Positions 35,752-45,663 of a stretch of DNA of 64,000 nucleotides are shown one piece after another. Both the position numbers and the translations under genes were made by a program. Location: the NCBI RefSeq assembly GCF_025766255.1, contig NW_026516810.1:34071-98070 (forward strand), in the 5' to 3' direction. This DNA is from Zychaea mexicana (lineage: Eukaryota > Mucoromycota > Mucoromycetes > Mucorales > Lichtheimiaceae). How positions within the stretch are numbered: position 1 is the stretch's first letter; every line of letters starts with the position of its first letter. The notes under the pieces are model-generated. The model had not been told where the DNA came from, did not search any database, and saw only the letters and a list, made by a program, of their open reading frames with translations.

Positions 35752-37558
35752 ATGATGAAAACCGCAAGTTACACTAACAAGATAAACTTTTACACCGACG
35801 AAGAACTGCGGCTTGAGCCCATTACTTTGACAGAGACAAGATTGGACGCCGCGTACAAGCAATTGAATATCCACGTTCCGGGAGCTGAAAATCTCATCAA
35901 GATCACGAAACAACTTAAACACCAAGGTCTGCAAGCATCCGAAAAGTCAAGTCTCAACAAAATACTCAATGGCGGCAATGACCATGATATCAACGTGTAC
36001 CTGCGCACACAAAGCAACGAAGGGATCATATTAAAAGGACTGCTACTTTTAGTAGCTTTGGCGCATTTATTCAACCTTCGTGTGTATTATTTTTCGACCA
36101 GGAAGCATGCACGGATCATTAATCCTTCAGGCAAGAAGTTAGTGGCGGTACTACACCATGTCGACTCGTATTTATGCACTTCTACACAATGGTTCAGCTT
36201 AGAAGACACTCCTGACCACAAAGTGAGCTTAGGAAAAGAAGGGCTATATGTCATAATGTGGTATCTTTTTGGAAGAGTATGCCATCTAAACGGTGATTTC
36301 TATTTTACAGGTACCCAAAGAAAAACAAAACAAGCAAAAACCATCTGCACCATCAGCAAAGTCGGCCGCAACGTTAAAAATAAAGGGTGATGAAGAGGAG
36401 TCTTCATCTCTGGTGCGCACGGGTGTCAGCAAGGAAGAAATCATGACGACGTTCAAGACGGGAATTCAGAAATATGTTCGGCAACTCATCGACTCGGCCC
36501 TCACAAATGCAGTCAACGCGGAAGATGCCCTGACCGCTTTAAATCAATTACAACGTGATCATGCTAAGCGAAAATCATTACCACGCGTCTATGACACAAT
36601 GCAACAAGAAATTATCCGTAGCCATCCCGGTTTACAAATCTCCTCACCCTCCTGGTTTGGTGACCGTATAAAACAGTACAGGACTTTCGACCGATTTGGA
36701 TATTTCAAAGAAGAGGGGGACGCCCTCATTGAAGAGACCAGATCGTTCGTACAAATTTGCAACTGGGAGCAGGTTCTCGGTCATTGCGAGGATGTTTACA
36801 AAGATGATGTTGATGATGGAAACGACGGCAAAGAAGAAGATAAAGCGTCGAAATCGTACGAGACCATAACCTTTTCGCTAAGGAGTCTGCTGCGGACCGA
36901 GATTAAATACGATGATTTTCTGAAAGATATAAAAGACGAACAGCAACGCGTCGGTCGGTGCATTTCGGAGCTTAGCAAGGCAGGTGCCATATTGACCGAT
37001 ACTATTGTTACAGGGCGCGCTGCTCGACTTTGCGGAATCAATAATCAGCAGCAAAATCTCGATCTGCGCAAATTGGCACCAGACTTTCAATTTCCACCAG
37101 ATGCAGCCACCGTCATAACTATTGCTCCAATTCCTGAGGATCAAGAAAGGCTCGACACAGAAAGAGTCTATAAAAGGGAACATTTTTCAAATCTTCTATC
37201 GGGTAAGCTCATAGCTACGTGCTTTTTGTGTGCTGGTGAATATTTAGTTCTCACTTAAAGTTGACGATTAATGATTTTTTTAAAGGCTGTGTCGGCTCTA
37301 GTACAAGCTCTACTCGAGAATCATCCGTTTACTGCGAGATCCGAAAAGAAATCAATGACACTGGGCTCGTGTCAAAACAAGATGATTTCATGTTTAAAGG
37401 TGCAATGAATGACGCCTTAACAGAATTTTCGACGGCGTGTGATAACCTGTGGACCAGGAAGCGACACAATCGCGATCTTCGCGTTTTGGTGACTGCTTTA
37501 TTAAGGCTGAATCTTGCGCCGGAACGGGTACATAAATACGCTGAGACACGAAAGAAGG
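35752..37558 (+). CDS. Hypothetical helical protein; probable 5' exons of the Fanzor-type gene
   Basis: Exons 35752-36222, 36311-37202 and 37286-37558. Introns are GTGAGC...ACAG (CTAAAC branch point) and GTAAGC...AAAG, both in phase. The first ~155 residues contain GLLLLVALAHLFNLRVYYFS, and then a LHHVDSY segment, weakly reminiscent of an OTU-fold hydrolase but without a clear catalytic triad. The rest is Lys/Glu-rich and predicted helical (GVSKEEIMTTFKTGIQKYVR, AEDALTALNQLQRDHAKRKS). The third exon runs open into a repeat array. A donor G|GTACTG at 37558/37559 would connect in phase 1 to an exon at 38653 of the nuclease gene, giving one 1413-aa protein. That nuclease exon has no good ATG of its own, which supports the link. 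A separate gene is the alternative. Confidence 0.5.
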
Positions 37559-37560
37559 GT

Positions 37561-37758
37561 ACTGTAAATTTTTACGTACTTCACCTTCCTTTTTTGGATT
37601 TTTACGTACTTAGCCTCCAAGTTTTTATGTACTTAGCCACTCAAGTACATAAATCGGGTACTGTAAATTTTTACGTACTTCACCTTCCTTTTTTGGATTT
37701 TTACGTACTTAGCCTCCAAGTTTTTATGTACTTAGCCACTCAAGTACGTAAATCGGTT
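37561..37758 (+). repeat. 99 bp tandem duplication (2 copies) with TACGTA motifs
   Basis: Copy 1 (37561-37659) and copy 2 (37660-37758) differ at only a few bases, so the duplication is recent. The unit is 33 codons, and the frame of the preceding exon stays open through both copies to a stop at 37858-37860. Each copy contains AATTTTTACGTACTT and two more T-rich TACGTA/TATGTA boxes. Read as protein it would be a hydrophobic repeat (FYVLHLPFLDFYVL), more likely a translation artefact of non-coding repeat. Confidence 0.8.
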
Positions 37759-38640
37759 CTGACGCTGTATATTTGTACTATAAAATTTTACGTACTTCCT
37801 ATTTGGGAATTTTACGTACTTGTCTTTTTTGTGCCTCGTTTGAGTAGATCATACAAATAGCTACCATTGATGTAGCCTATCATACTTTGACTCTGTATAA
37901 CCGTCGCAGCTACGATGGCTACTGTAAATTTTTTACGTACTTCACCTTACTTTTTATGCAAAAAGTTACGTACTTGGCCACCGAAGTACATAAATGTTAT
38001 AAACATTCTTCGACCTCTAGTAAGTGATCATCCTCAACCTCGTTGATGACATATTAAATCCCCATCTATCATCATCATCCGAATTATCGACCTTAATACC
38101 AATCTTTCCGTTTATTCACATCATTGAATTCTATAGTAAAGACATATATATATATATATCATAGTCTTTGAACGATAAAACATCAGTCAGTTGTCTTGTT
38201 TCCTCCCTATACCTTGTTCTTGTTTCTTCCCTCACTATCTGGTTTCCTACCTTCTGGCTTCCTTCTTGTCTTGTCCTGTTCTTGCCGAAAGCACCTAGCA
38301 CATTCTCGTCCGGTGTTTCTGGCCTTGTGTTGTCTTGTCCCTGTTCGCACCTTACAGTAAATCAGTTCTCGCGCTGTATATTCAACCTATAAAATTTTAC
38401 GTACTTCTCATTTTGGAGTTACATACTTCCGATTTTACGTACCTGCTGTATATGATTTTAAGTACCTTGAGCGCTTAAAGGACCATACATGTTGTTATTA
38501 CTTTGAAGATTTTGTATATATAATCACGTTTCACGGAAGGGCAAGAAAGCCCACACTATGTTTTAAAGGTACGTAAAGGTTGATGTACGTAAAAATTGGT
38601 GTTAGTATGATTGTATGACTAGTGAGTGTAAGTAGTCAAG
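37759..38640 (+). repeat. Diverged TACGTA-box repeat array around a dispersed repeat
   Basis: Further ATTTTACGTACTT boxes occur at about 37788, 37812, 37930 and 38394, with inverted ones at about 38573 and 38585. Two ~60 bp related segments (starting GCTGTATAT, near 37764 and 38371) flank the interval holding a dispersed repeat (38011-38206). If the long gene model is right, all of this lies in a 1.1 kb intron, about ten times the usual intron length in this window. Confidence 0.6.
38011..38206 (+). repeat. Dispersed repeat, copy A (related to 46712-46930)
   Basis: Shares an ordered set of words with the segment at 46712-46930: CGACCTCT, GTGATCATCCT, TTAATACCAAT versus TCAATACCAAT, TTCACATCAT, a (TA)n run, GATAAAACATCAG, CTTGTTTC. 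The two copies are clearly homologous but diverged. Both contain an AT-rich TATA-like block. It may be a fragment of an LTR or other dispersed element. No target duplication identified. Confidence 0.65.
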
Positions 38641-38652
38641 GAACGCGCTCAG

Positions 38653-41413
38653 AAAAAAGAGACCGGTTTTCCTGCCAGAGCGACTGCTTTACCTGCAATC
38701 GCCGAAAATGGAAGTACGTAAAAATTCGCGCACCCAAGAAATTCGTCGAGACACTAAATCATCACATGAATCAACTGGCTTGGGCTATATGCCGCGATAG
38801 GCCTGAAGAAGCCACCAATAAGCTGTTCCACAAAGTGCAGGAGTGGCAAGGAAAGGTAATGATACGTCGTCTTCTGTTTACCATTGATTATCATTGTGTG
38901 GATAGATCTACTTTTACTAACTTTATTTAAAAACTATATGAAGCTCGGTAAGCCCCAGTCGAAACCTGCTGTGTCTGACAAGGCCCCCTCCGATGCCAAT
39001 ACCTCCACCGATGCCAATACCACGCCCGCAACCAATAGTGCCAAACCGAAGAGACAAGCACGTTTAGTTCAAAGAGAGCTAGCTATGTATGATCCGCTCA
39101 ATGTTACAGACGACGATAACGAAGAGGAAGAAGAACAAGAAGGAGACGAGGAACAAGAGGGAAGCCCAGGCGTAACCGAGCATGAACCTTCCAATCGACG
39201 TATACGTGCACTGACGTCCATTATCAAAAAGATCCTTGATACAACCAAAAAACAAGCATCGACAAAGATCATTAAAGAGACGGCATTCAAGGGAACTGTT
39301 CTCACTGATAAGCAATGCAGCGCTGCCGCAAAGATTGCAAACGCTTTGCGCCCATACTACTGCCCTGAAGATCAAGATGATGAACAAGGTCCAGCTCCTG
39401 TGACAGTGCACCAGGCTGCTCCTTTGGCATACATTACGAACGCTATCGTTGATATAATTGTTCCTCAACAGCATGTACTTGCCGTGGCACCCGAAGTCCA
39501 CCCAAATGACCACGCTATCCATCTATCAGCCAGTGCTTTGTATACGCTTGTCTCGGAAAAGTACGAGATGCCATGCCGCGCAACTGGAAAGACTGTCACC
39601 AGCAAGCGTCAAGCTGGAATTGGTGAAGCTCGCCGCGATGTGATTGGAGCGTTTTTCTCTCTTTCAAAAATATACAAAGCACTGCAGACAAGGGATCTGG
39701 TCTTCGCTTATCGTCTGACGTTCGTGAACCGTCATACAGTCCGCGTACTAGGTGTATCTGGACATGAAGGAAGTGACAGTGACCATGCCCACGATACCGA
39801 GAAAGCGCCCCAAGGAGGTCCCAGTAATGAAATGGACATGGATCTGGTAGAAGGGAGCGAGAATGAGCGTAAACCTGGCAGTGTGCTCAGTGATATCTTC
39901 GTCGATGACAAGGCTACTGGCAAAGGCAAGCAACCTATGGCACCTACAGAGACAAAGGGAAAAGGCAAACAGGCGATGGCACGTACGAACCCAAAGGGAA
40001 AAGGCAAAGCAGGGACAGGAAAGTCACGCAAGGCCCACAACAAAAGCAGACGGAAAAAGCGCAAAGCCAAGTCGTTGCCATCGGACCGTCCCTCGAAAAA
40101 AAGAAACAAGAACAAGGACAGTTCGCCAACGAAGAAGGACACGGACGTAGATGATGAGAAAGAAGGTATCAAAGCACAACGTATCAAGGAGTTTGAAACA
40201 TGCGCAAAGCGGCTTGCTGCTGAAGTGGCAAAACTGCAGAAGCAAGGAAATGCCGTTGAGAACGAACGTGCTGATTTGGCAAACGCTTTTCGTCGCGAGT
40301 GGAAGATGACCAAATTGCGGAACCGTGAAAAGTATGGTGAGCTGCAGATGGTACGCAAGCAAGCAAATTCTGTTATTGCTCAGGTCGCTCAGAAACAAAG
40401 GCAATTGGCCGACACCCGATCGCAGCTGTATTTGATGCAACAGAAACCCAAGGCAGAACCAGCTGCACTCGATAAGGAACAGGTATGTATAACCAAACTC
40501 AAAGACGTGGTACACTTGATGCAATACTTACATTGTTTGTATATCACAGCAACTACTACAAGAAAAAATTGTTGAGAGCCTTGCTACAAACAAGAACGTT
40601 GGTGTTATCGGCGTGGACCCAGGGCTTGTAGTATCAGCAACTTCTATCACCACTACTGCCAAAGATCTGTACCAAACAATTGTTCCGTACACCCGTCCCC
40701 AGCCATCATCATCGCCATCTTCCTCTTCAGCACCTGAAACAGCACCAGTACAGCCATCAGATCCGCCGTCTGTGGCGCACCCGCTACCTCCAGCACAGAC
40801 TTATACAGCTAAAAAGAAAAGAGCAGCTACGCTGGAAGCAGCTCACCAAACCAGACGGGAACAGCACAAGAAGAAGCATGGCGACAATACTAGTGATCAA
40901 GACAGACGACAAAAAGAAGCTCGCACTAGGGACATCCGACACGACGTCTTTCATCGGAAACTTGCGTCATCGTGGAGGGTACGTGGATCCGCATCCACAT
41001 TGACGTTCTTTGGCGCATATAAATCAACAAACTCGAGGATAAAAGGTCACTGTCGTGGTGCGAACGCCACCTTACAACAACATTTAGGTTCCCCCGACCG
41101 TGACCATGTAACTGTTACCAATGAGCACCGATCCAGCAAGACTTGCCCATTTTGCCACTCTCCGACAAAACTGCACCAATACCGGCGCGAAGGCAAATTG
41201 GTCAAGGTCAACGGTGCAGTGCGGTGCACCAATCCAGCATGCCCGAACAAGAGTCGCAACACTCACAACAGGGACCAAGTCGGATCCGTCAATATCGCAT
41301 CGATTGGATTTTCCAAAGCCATATCTGCCACCAACACCCCTATCCCGCCTTTCTCTAGAATGCCATTCCTTTCTTATAACATTTCTCCCTACATGGAGCA
41401 ACTGCTGACGTGA
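38653..41413 (+). CDS. Fanzor-type RuvC nuclease (eukaryotic TnpB homologue), RuvC-containing exons
   Basis: Exons 38653-38855, 38944-40482 and 40550-41413. The first intron has a perfect TACTAAC branch point; both join in phase 0. The last exon carries the TnpB/Fanzor core. RuvC-I is VGVIGVDPGLV with Asp at 40616-40618. A conserved N-S-R-I-K-G-H segment follows, then the Glu of TNEHRSSKTC (41123-41125). Zinc ligands are Cys at 41144 and 41153 (CPFC) and at 41225 and 41240 (CTNPAC). RuvC-III is NRDQVGSVNI with Asp at 41273-41275. The long middle exon holds an acidic region, KGKGKQ repeats, a strongly basic NLS-like stretch (about 40020-40120) and a coiled coil just before RuvC. A Pro/Ser-rich insert lies between RuvC-I and the rest. 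No stop or frameshift is seen. Fanzors are RNA-guided DNA endonucleases found in fungal and other eukaryotic transposons. The true 5' end is uncertain and may reach 35752. Confidence 0.87.
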
Positions 41414-42489
41414 CACCTGACCAGGTTCTTCATGTCTACCACGCGATGTCGGATAGAAAATAGTACCTTCGTGGAACGTCTGTATTTTTATTTATTAAAA
41501 ACTCCTTTCAACATCTTTTTATATATCTCACCAGCTTGGGATTTGTTCAACAATGGAGACTGGACTTATTGTTTTTCTGGTGTTTTTTTGCCTCGTAGCA
41601 TTACCATTCGCTATTGTACTTTTATATGTCGGATACAGTGCTGTTTACCCTATAATGCGAAAGTGTGCTTGATACGACAACAAAGAGCTTTAGACGTTTC
41701 TTGAATGTATATGCATATATGTATATGTATAGGACGCATCGTGGTGCATGTACTCAGGATTCCTCATTGTATGATATACACTTTTTCACGCCACAAGAGT
41801 TTAAAACCCATCCCGAAAACAACTACGCAGATTACTACGATTATCGTTATACAACCACAACTGATGACCCATTTCTCTGGTTTTGCCATGGCTCAGTATG
41901 CATGTACCAAATGCAGCAGTTATCGAAACGCATTGTGGTGATAACTCGAGAACTATCCCTCCCATAAAATCTGAATACAAGAAAGAGCTGCATAACAAAC
42001 ATCAAGCACATCACATCACACAACAACAAGAGCTCTACCACAGCAACCTCGCAATTACTACAACATTCTGGCACTTTCTATAAAGCCAAGGACACAGCGA
42101 TCCAATAACAACGCAGCAACGACAAGTAATATGATTTTCGATCTTGGCTTCTTTCCGTGTTCTTTATCTATTTTATTTGCACTAGTGAATATTTTGGTCA
42201 GAACATAATAGTACGACGCCCACACTACGTACATCACCGACACCATACACAACTATAGATGAATATGAAGACAATGCTAGCTCGACAGGGTAAGTACAAT
42301 ATTTTTTTATTGTAGTAGGCGGCTGTACTTCGGGTCGATATTTACCTTGGTACGGATGATTCAGGCGATCCAGATCTGTGTCAAGTGGTGCTTCAGGGTA
42401 AGATATCTTTGTCCCTGTTGCTTACATTTTTCCTGTCCTAGTATGGATCAACAGTATACTCACATTTAAACACTGCGAGTGAAATATAG
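41414..42489. other. Region downstream of the Fanzor-type ORF; possible guide-RNA zone
   Basis: About 1.1 kb with overlapping short open frames but no supported protein. In characterised Fanzor loci the guide (omega-like) RNA lies at or just after the 3' end of the ORF, so the first few hundred bases are a candidate. No clear stem or element terminus could be fixed by eye. A GTAAGT donor at 42290 may belong to an upstream exon of the next gene. Confidence 0.3.
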
Positions 42490-43275
42490 ATCGTCAAGTA
42501 CAAGATCCGCTGACCAAGCTGCCGTAACGTAAGTCATTTACTTTTTCTTTGTACGCAATTCTTGCTGTATATGCGCACTCACACAATGCCAAATTCAATT
42601 TAGACCATCATCCCTGCAAGCAGCGGCTGATCAGATAGTGGAAAGTGCTGCCAGTATGTATATTCTCTTTTGGGAAAAAGAGCATGGGAAGCGTATTGTA
42701 CGAGCGACTGTTTTCTAGGAGCGTTGCAGATGTGCAAGAACCTGCTTCTCCTACGATTCAGAATGCTCCCAAGTAAGTATATGATTCTTTTGAAAAATAA
42801 ATCTGGAAAGGAAGCTATTCTAATCAGTGTTTGGTAACAACTATTTGTATATTTATAACAGCACTGATGCTCGTAGCACAAGCCAACAACGCCGTCAAAC
42901 AAGACAAACAAGACAAGCAACGTAAGTTACATATTCACAACAAGATACTAAAGCGTAACGTATGTACATTTCAATGACATTGCATTTTTTACAGATCCAC
43001 ACAAGGCGGACATGATGGGCAAAAGGGAGGAGGAGCAACAGCAGCAGACACGTCAAGTGGTCGTGGAGGAAAAAAATCAGGAAGGTGTCGTGGCGGTAAG
43101 AAGTCATCAGAACGCCGCAGTAACAGAAAGAAACCTCTGGATGATGAACAACAGGATAGTGACGATGATACGCCCTTGGAAAAAAAGTTCCGAACGAAGT
43201 AAAGGTGAAGTAGTGATAAGGTGTGGTCTGGGAATTCACAAAAAAAAAATAAAAAATAAAAGACGGTTCGTGTGA
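42490..43275 (+). CDS. Putative multi-microexon gene of unknown function (5' end unresolved)
   Basis: Exons 42490-42528, 42604-42653, 42719-42772, 42862-42921 and 42995-43202 or -43275, each bounded by GTAAGT/GTATGT donors and TAG/CAG acceptors. Too short for ordinary ORF calling. In one frame the last three exons give a natural-looking tail: STQGGHDGQKGGGATAADTS, then SGRGGKKSGRCRGGKKSSER, ending LEKKFRTK at stop 43200-43202. The first two exons join in phase to a different frame that ends at 43275 with a Gln/Glu-rich sequence. So either a one-base lesion or a mis-set splice site lies near 42653/42719. RGG/K-rich tails suggest nucleic-acid binding, but no family is recognised. Confidence 0.35.
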
Positions 43276-44211
43276 GGAGGTCTCTATGAGCTATACGTGA
43301 CGCTGTTGATGTGGGTTGATATGGGTTGTTTTGGGTTACTACTGGTGAACTACTAGCAATGAAAACTGGTGGATATTGGTAATTTTTTGTGAAAGTTGTT
43401 TCTGGTGAATTTAGGTGAAATTGCCATTTTCACCTTAACAATAATTAACCAGGTTTTACAAAGATTAACCGTGGTGAATAGCATTATTCCTAGACTTTCC
43501 AATTGATTCCACATCCATAACCATTGGATGCGAGTACTTTCCACAACCTTCGAGCATCATCTTTGATGTTCAATTAATATAGATGTATTGAAAGATATAA
43601 ATACCCCCTCATTTTATTTGAATAAAAACATTGAATTTCTACCTCCCACTTTTGACTTAACCTTTCAAGTGTTGTTTTCAATCACTCAAGACCTAAACAC
43701 GGCTTGTTTTATATTACATATTGTTTATTGCTCATAACTGAAGCTAAATAAACCCTTCTATTAAGACCAGACGTAACATTCCTGCTCTTATTTCTCATTT
43801 ACTTGGACAGACGTAGCATTCCTGATCCTTATTTCTCATTCATTTTGGACAGACGTAACATTCCTGATCCTTATTTGTACTCACTGAGCTTAATCAAGAC
43901 ATCAGCTCACTACTATTTACGACCTTGGACATAAACCATACACATTTTTACCTTACTTTACACTCATATCACTTGACAACCCGTCTGTAATAAACGATAT
44001 TATTACTGGTGCTCACTACAAAACATACACATAAACCGTTACGCAACTACCTTGAATACCCCAAATTCACCGTAACAGTGGTACATAATTTGTGCAGCTT
44101 GTCCGACCTGTGTTTTTGTGGCTGCATTAAAAGACAATCAAAAGAGGGTGATGGTGATCGTGACTTATATATACTCCCGCTATCACTGCTACCGCGGCCA
44201 ACGGCATCCAT
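43203..44211. other. Non-coding region with LTR-like features
   Basis: AT-rich, with a TATAAATA block near 43597 and an AATAAA near 43621, then three imperfect copies of a ~40 bp repeat. The arrangement recalls a solo LTR, but matching TG...CA ends with a target duplication were not found. Confidence 0.3.
43768..43885 (+). repeat. Tandem repeat, 3 imperfect copies of about 40 bp
   Basis: CAGACGTARCATTCCTG recurs at 43768, 43808 and 43850, each followed by a TTATTT(C/G)T stretch. Period about 40-42 bp. Non-coding. Confidence 0.7.
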
Positions 44212-44515
44212 GTTTTTGAGAACATCACCACCAATTACAGAGCATATGACGACGATCGTTCCTGATAATAATACTGATCACTTTTGTGGTATCATGAACA
44301 CCAGTCATATAAATAAGACAATGACGACCGAAACAAATCTTGAAGGGTCTACAGCAGTGACAGCAACGTCTTTTTCAGCATCAGCATCACCCACACGCAG
44401 CTACAACATTCAGAGACAAGACGACGCTAATGACAATAGCAACAACAACAACCAAAAAAACGATGTCCTGGACCAAGAAAACGATGCGAGCACCTTTCAA
44501 GCGGCTGATTTGTAA
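44212..44515 (+). other. Open reading frame of unknown status
   Basis: An ORF starting MFLRTSPPITEH, of low-complexity Thr/Asn/Gln/Ser composition, ends at TAA 44513-44515. It could be the N-terminal exon of the decayed transporter downstream or chance. No domain recognised. Confidence 0.2.
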
Positions 44516-45326
44516 ACCTTGCCTACGCGGTCTCTGGGTTTCCGAAGAACGCTCGAAATAGTAGCTATGCAGCCTTAGTCAAATGCTAGCCCGACAGGTC
44601 ATCGTTACTGCATTTACTCAAGTCCTAGCAATGGCCGACCCCAAGTCCTCAATATACACCAGTAAAGCATGGCTGCCTAAAATTTACTTCATTATGTAGA
44701 TCAGTTACATAGTATCTGTTCCCCTGGCACATGCAAATCTTCCAAGTCTTGCAATAAAATCTAGGAAAAATCTCGGTTGCCAACAACAACCGCGGTGGGT
44801 CCGACTGTATCAGCAGAATGGCAGCATCAATAACTTTAATATTAGGGTAGTATTTAGTTACTTTAGGAGATAAACCATTATTAATTGCAGCATAATAAGT
44901 TTATTTGGGGTCATACATATGAGCTATGGTGTGCCACACTTCATGAAAACAACCCACACAAATGAACGGAACAGGTCCGTGCAATGGTCGTACAAGAAGC
45001 AACAATTATTCTTTGAACCCCCTTCCTACTGCTTACTTTATAAGCAAAACCCAGTTTGAAAGGGTGATCCTTTGCTCTTGCTGTCACAATCAAAGAATCG
45101 ACATCATGAAATACATGGATGACTTCTTTGTGTTTATTTGCGGGCTGGTAAATGGGGAAAAGAACAACAGAGCACGGGGTATGTGTAGTGCCACTGTCCA
45201 CTTCTATTACAGCACTTGATGTATATGAATGAGGTGTTTATATTATGGCTCGAGTACCTATATTTTAGGGACATGTGAATGTACCTATCTGTACACATAC
45301 ATGTACTGCAGTAGACAGCGGCATAG

Positions 45327-45364
<38 letters not shown>

Positions 45365-45663
45365 CCTTAAATAAAAACACATCAACTTTTTGTTTACTGC
45401 CTCCTTATTATTGCCTCGGATCCCACCTCCCTGAAACGTATCATAGCATATCCTTAAATACCTGAAACACCAACAGACTAAGAGCCACTTTTTCATTTCA
45501 TTAAACGAAGATGTTCAGTAACAAAAAACCATCACATAAAGATCAAAATACGACCACCGATGCTGAATAGTAGTCATTACTATGGTCTGCCGCATCATCG
45601 AAGAGCCAAATCGATCATTATTCTGACACGTCCTCAACGAATAGTAGCGAGGACGCGTCAGCG
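44516..45663. other. Non-coding region
   Basis: About 1.1 kb with no supported gene. It includes an (AG)n microsatellite (45330-45361). Confidence 0.4.
45330..45361. repeat. (AG)n microsatellite
   Basis: About 16 uninterrupted AG dinucleotides. Confidence 0.9.

Noticed and set aside
37286..37860. Hydrophobic repeat protein (FYVLHLPFLDFYVL twice) as a real membrane protein
   Set aside because: The hydrophobic part begins exactly at the tandem DNA repeat, and the same motif occurs in both orientations in non-coding sequence, so it is probably not translated.
38011..38206. CRISPR-like array in the repeats around the Fanzor locus
   Set aside because: Repeats are irregularly spaced, in both orientations, without unique spacers; the context is eukaryotic.
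43304..44018. Complete solo LTR
   Set aside because: TATA and poly(A)-like signals are present, but no matching 4-6 bp target duplication or clear TG...CA ends could be fixed.
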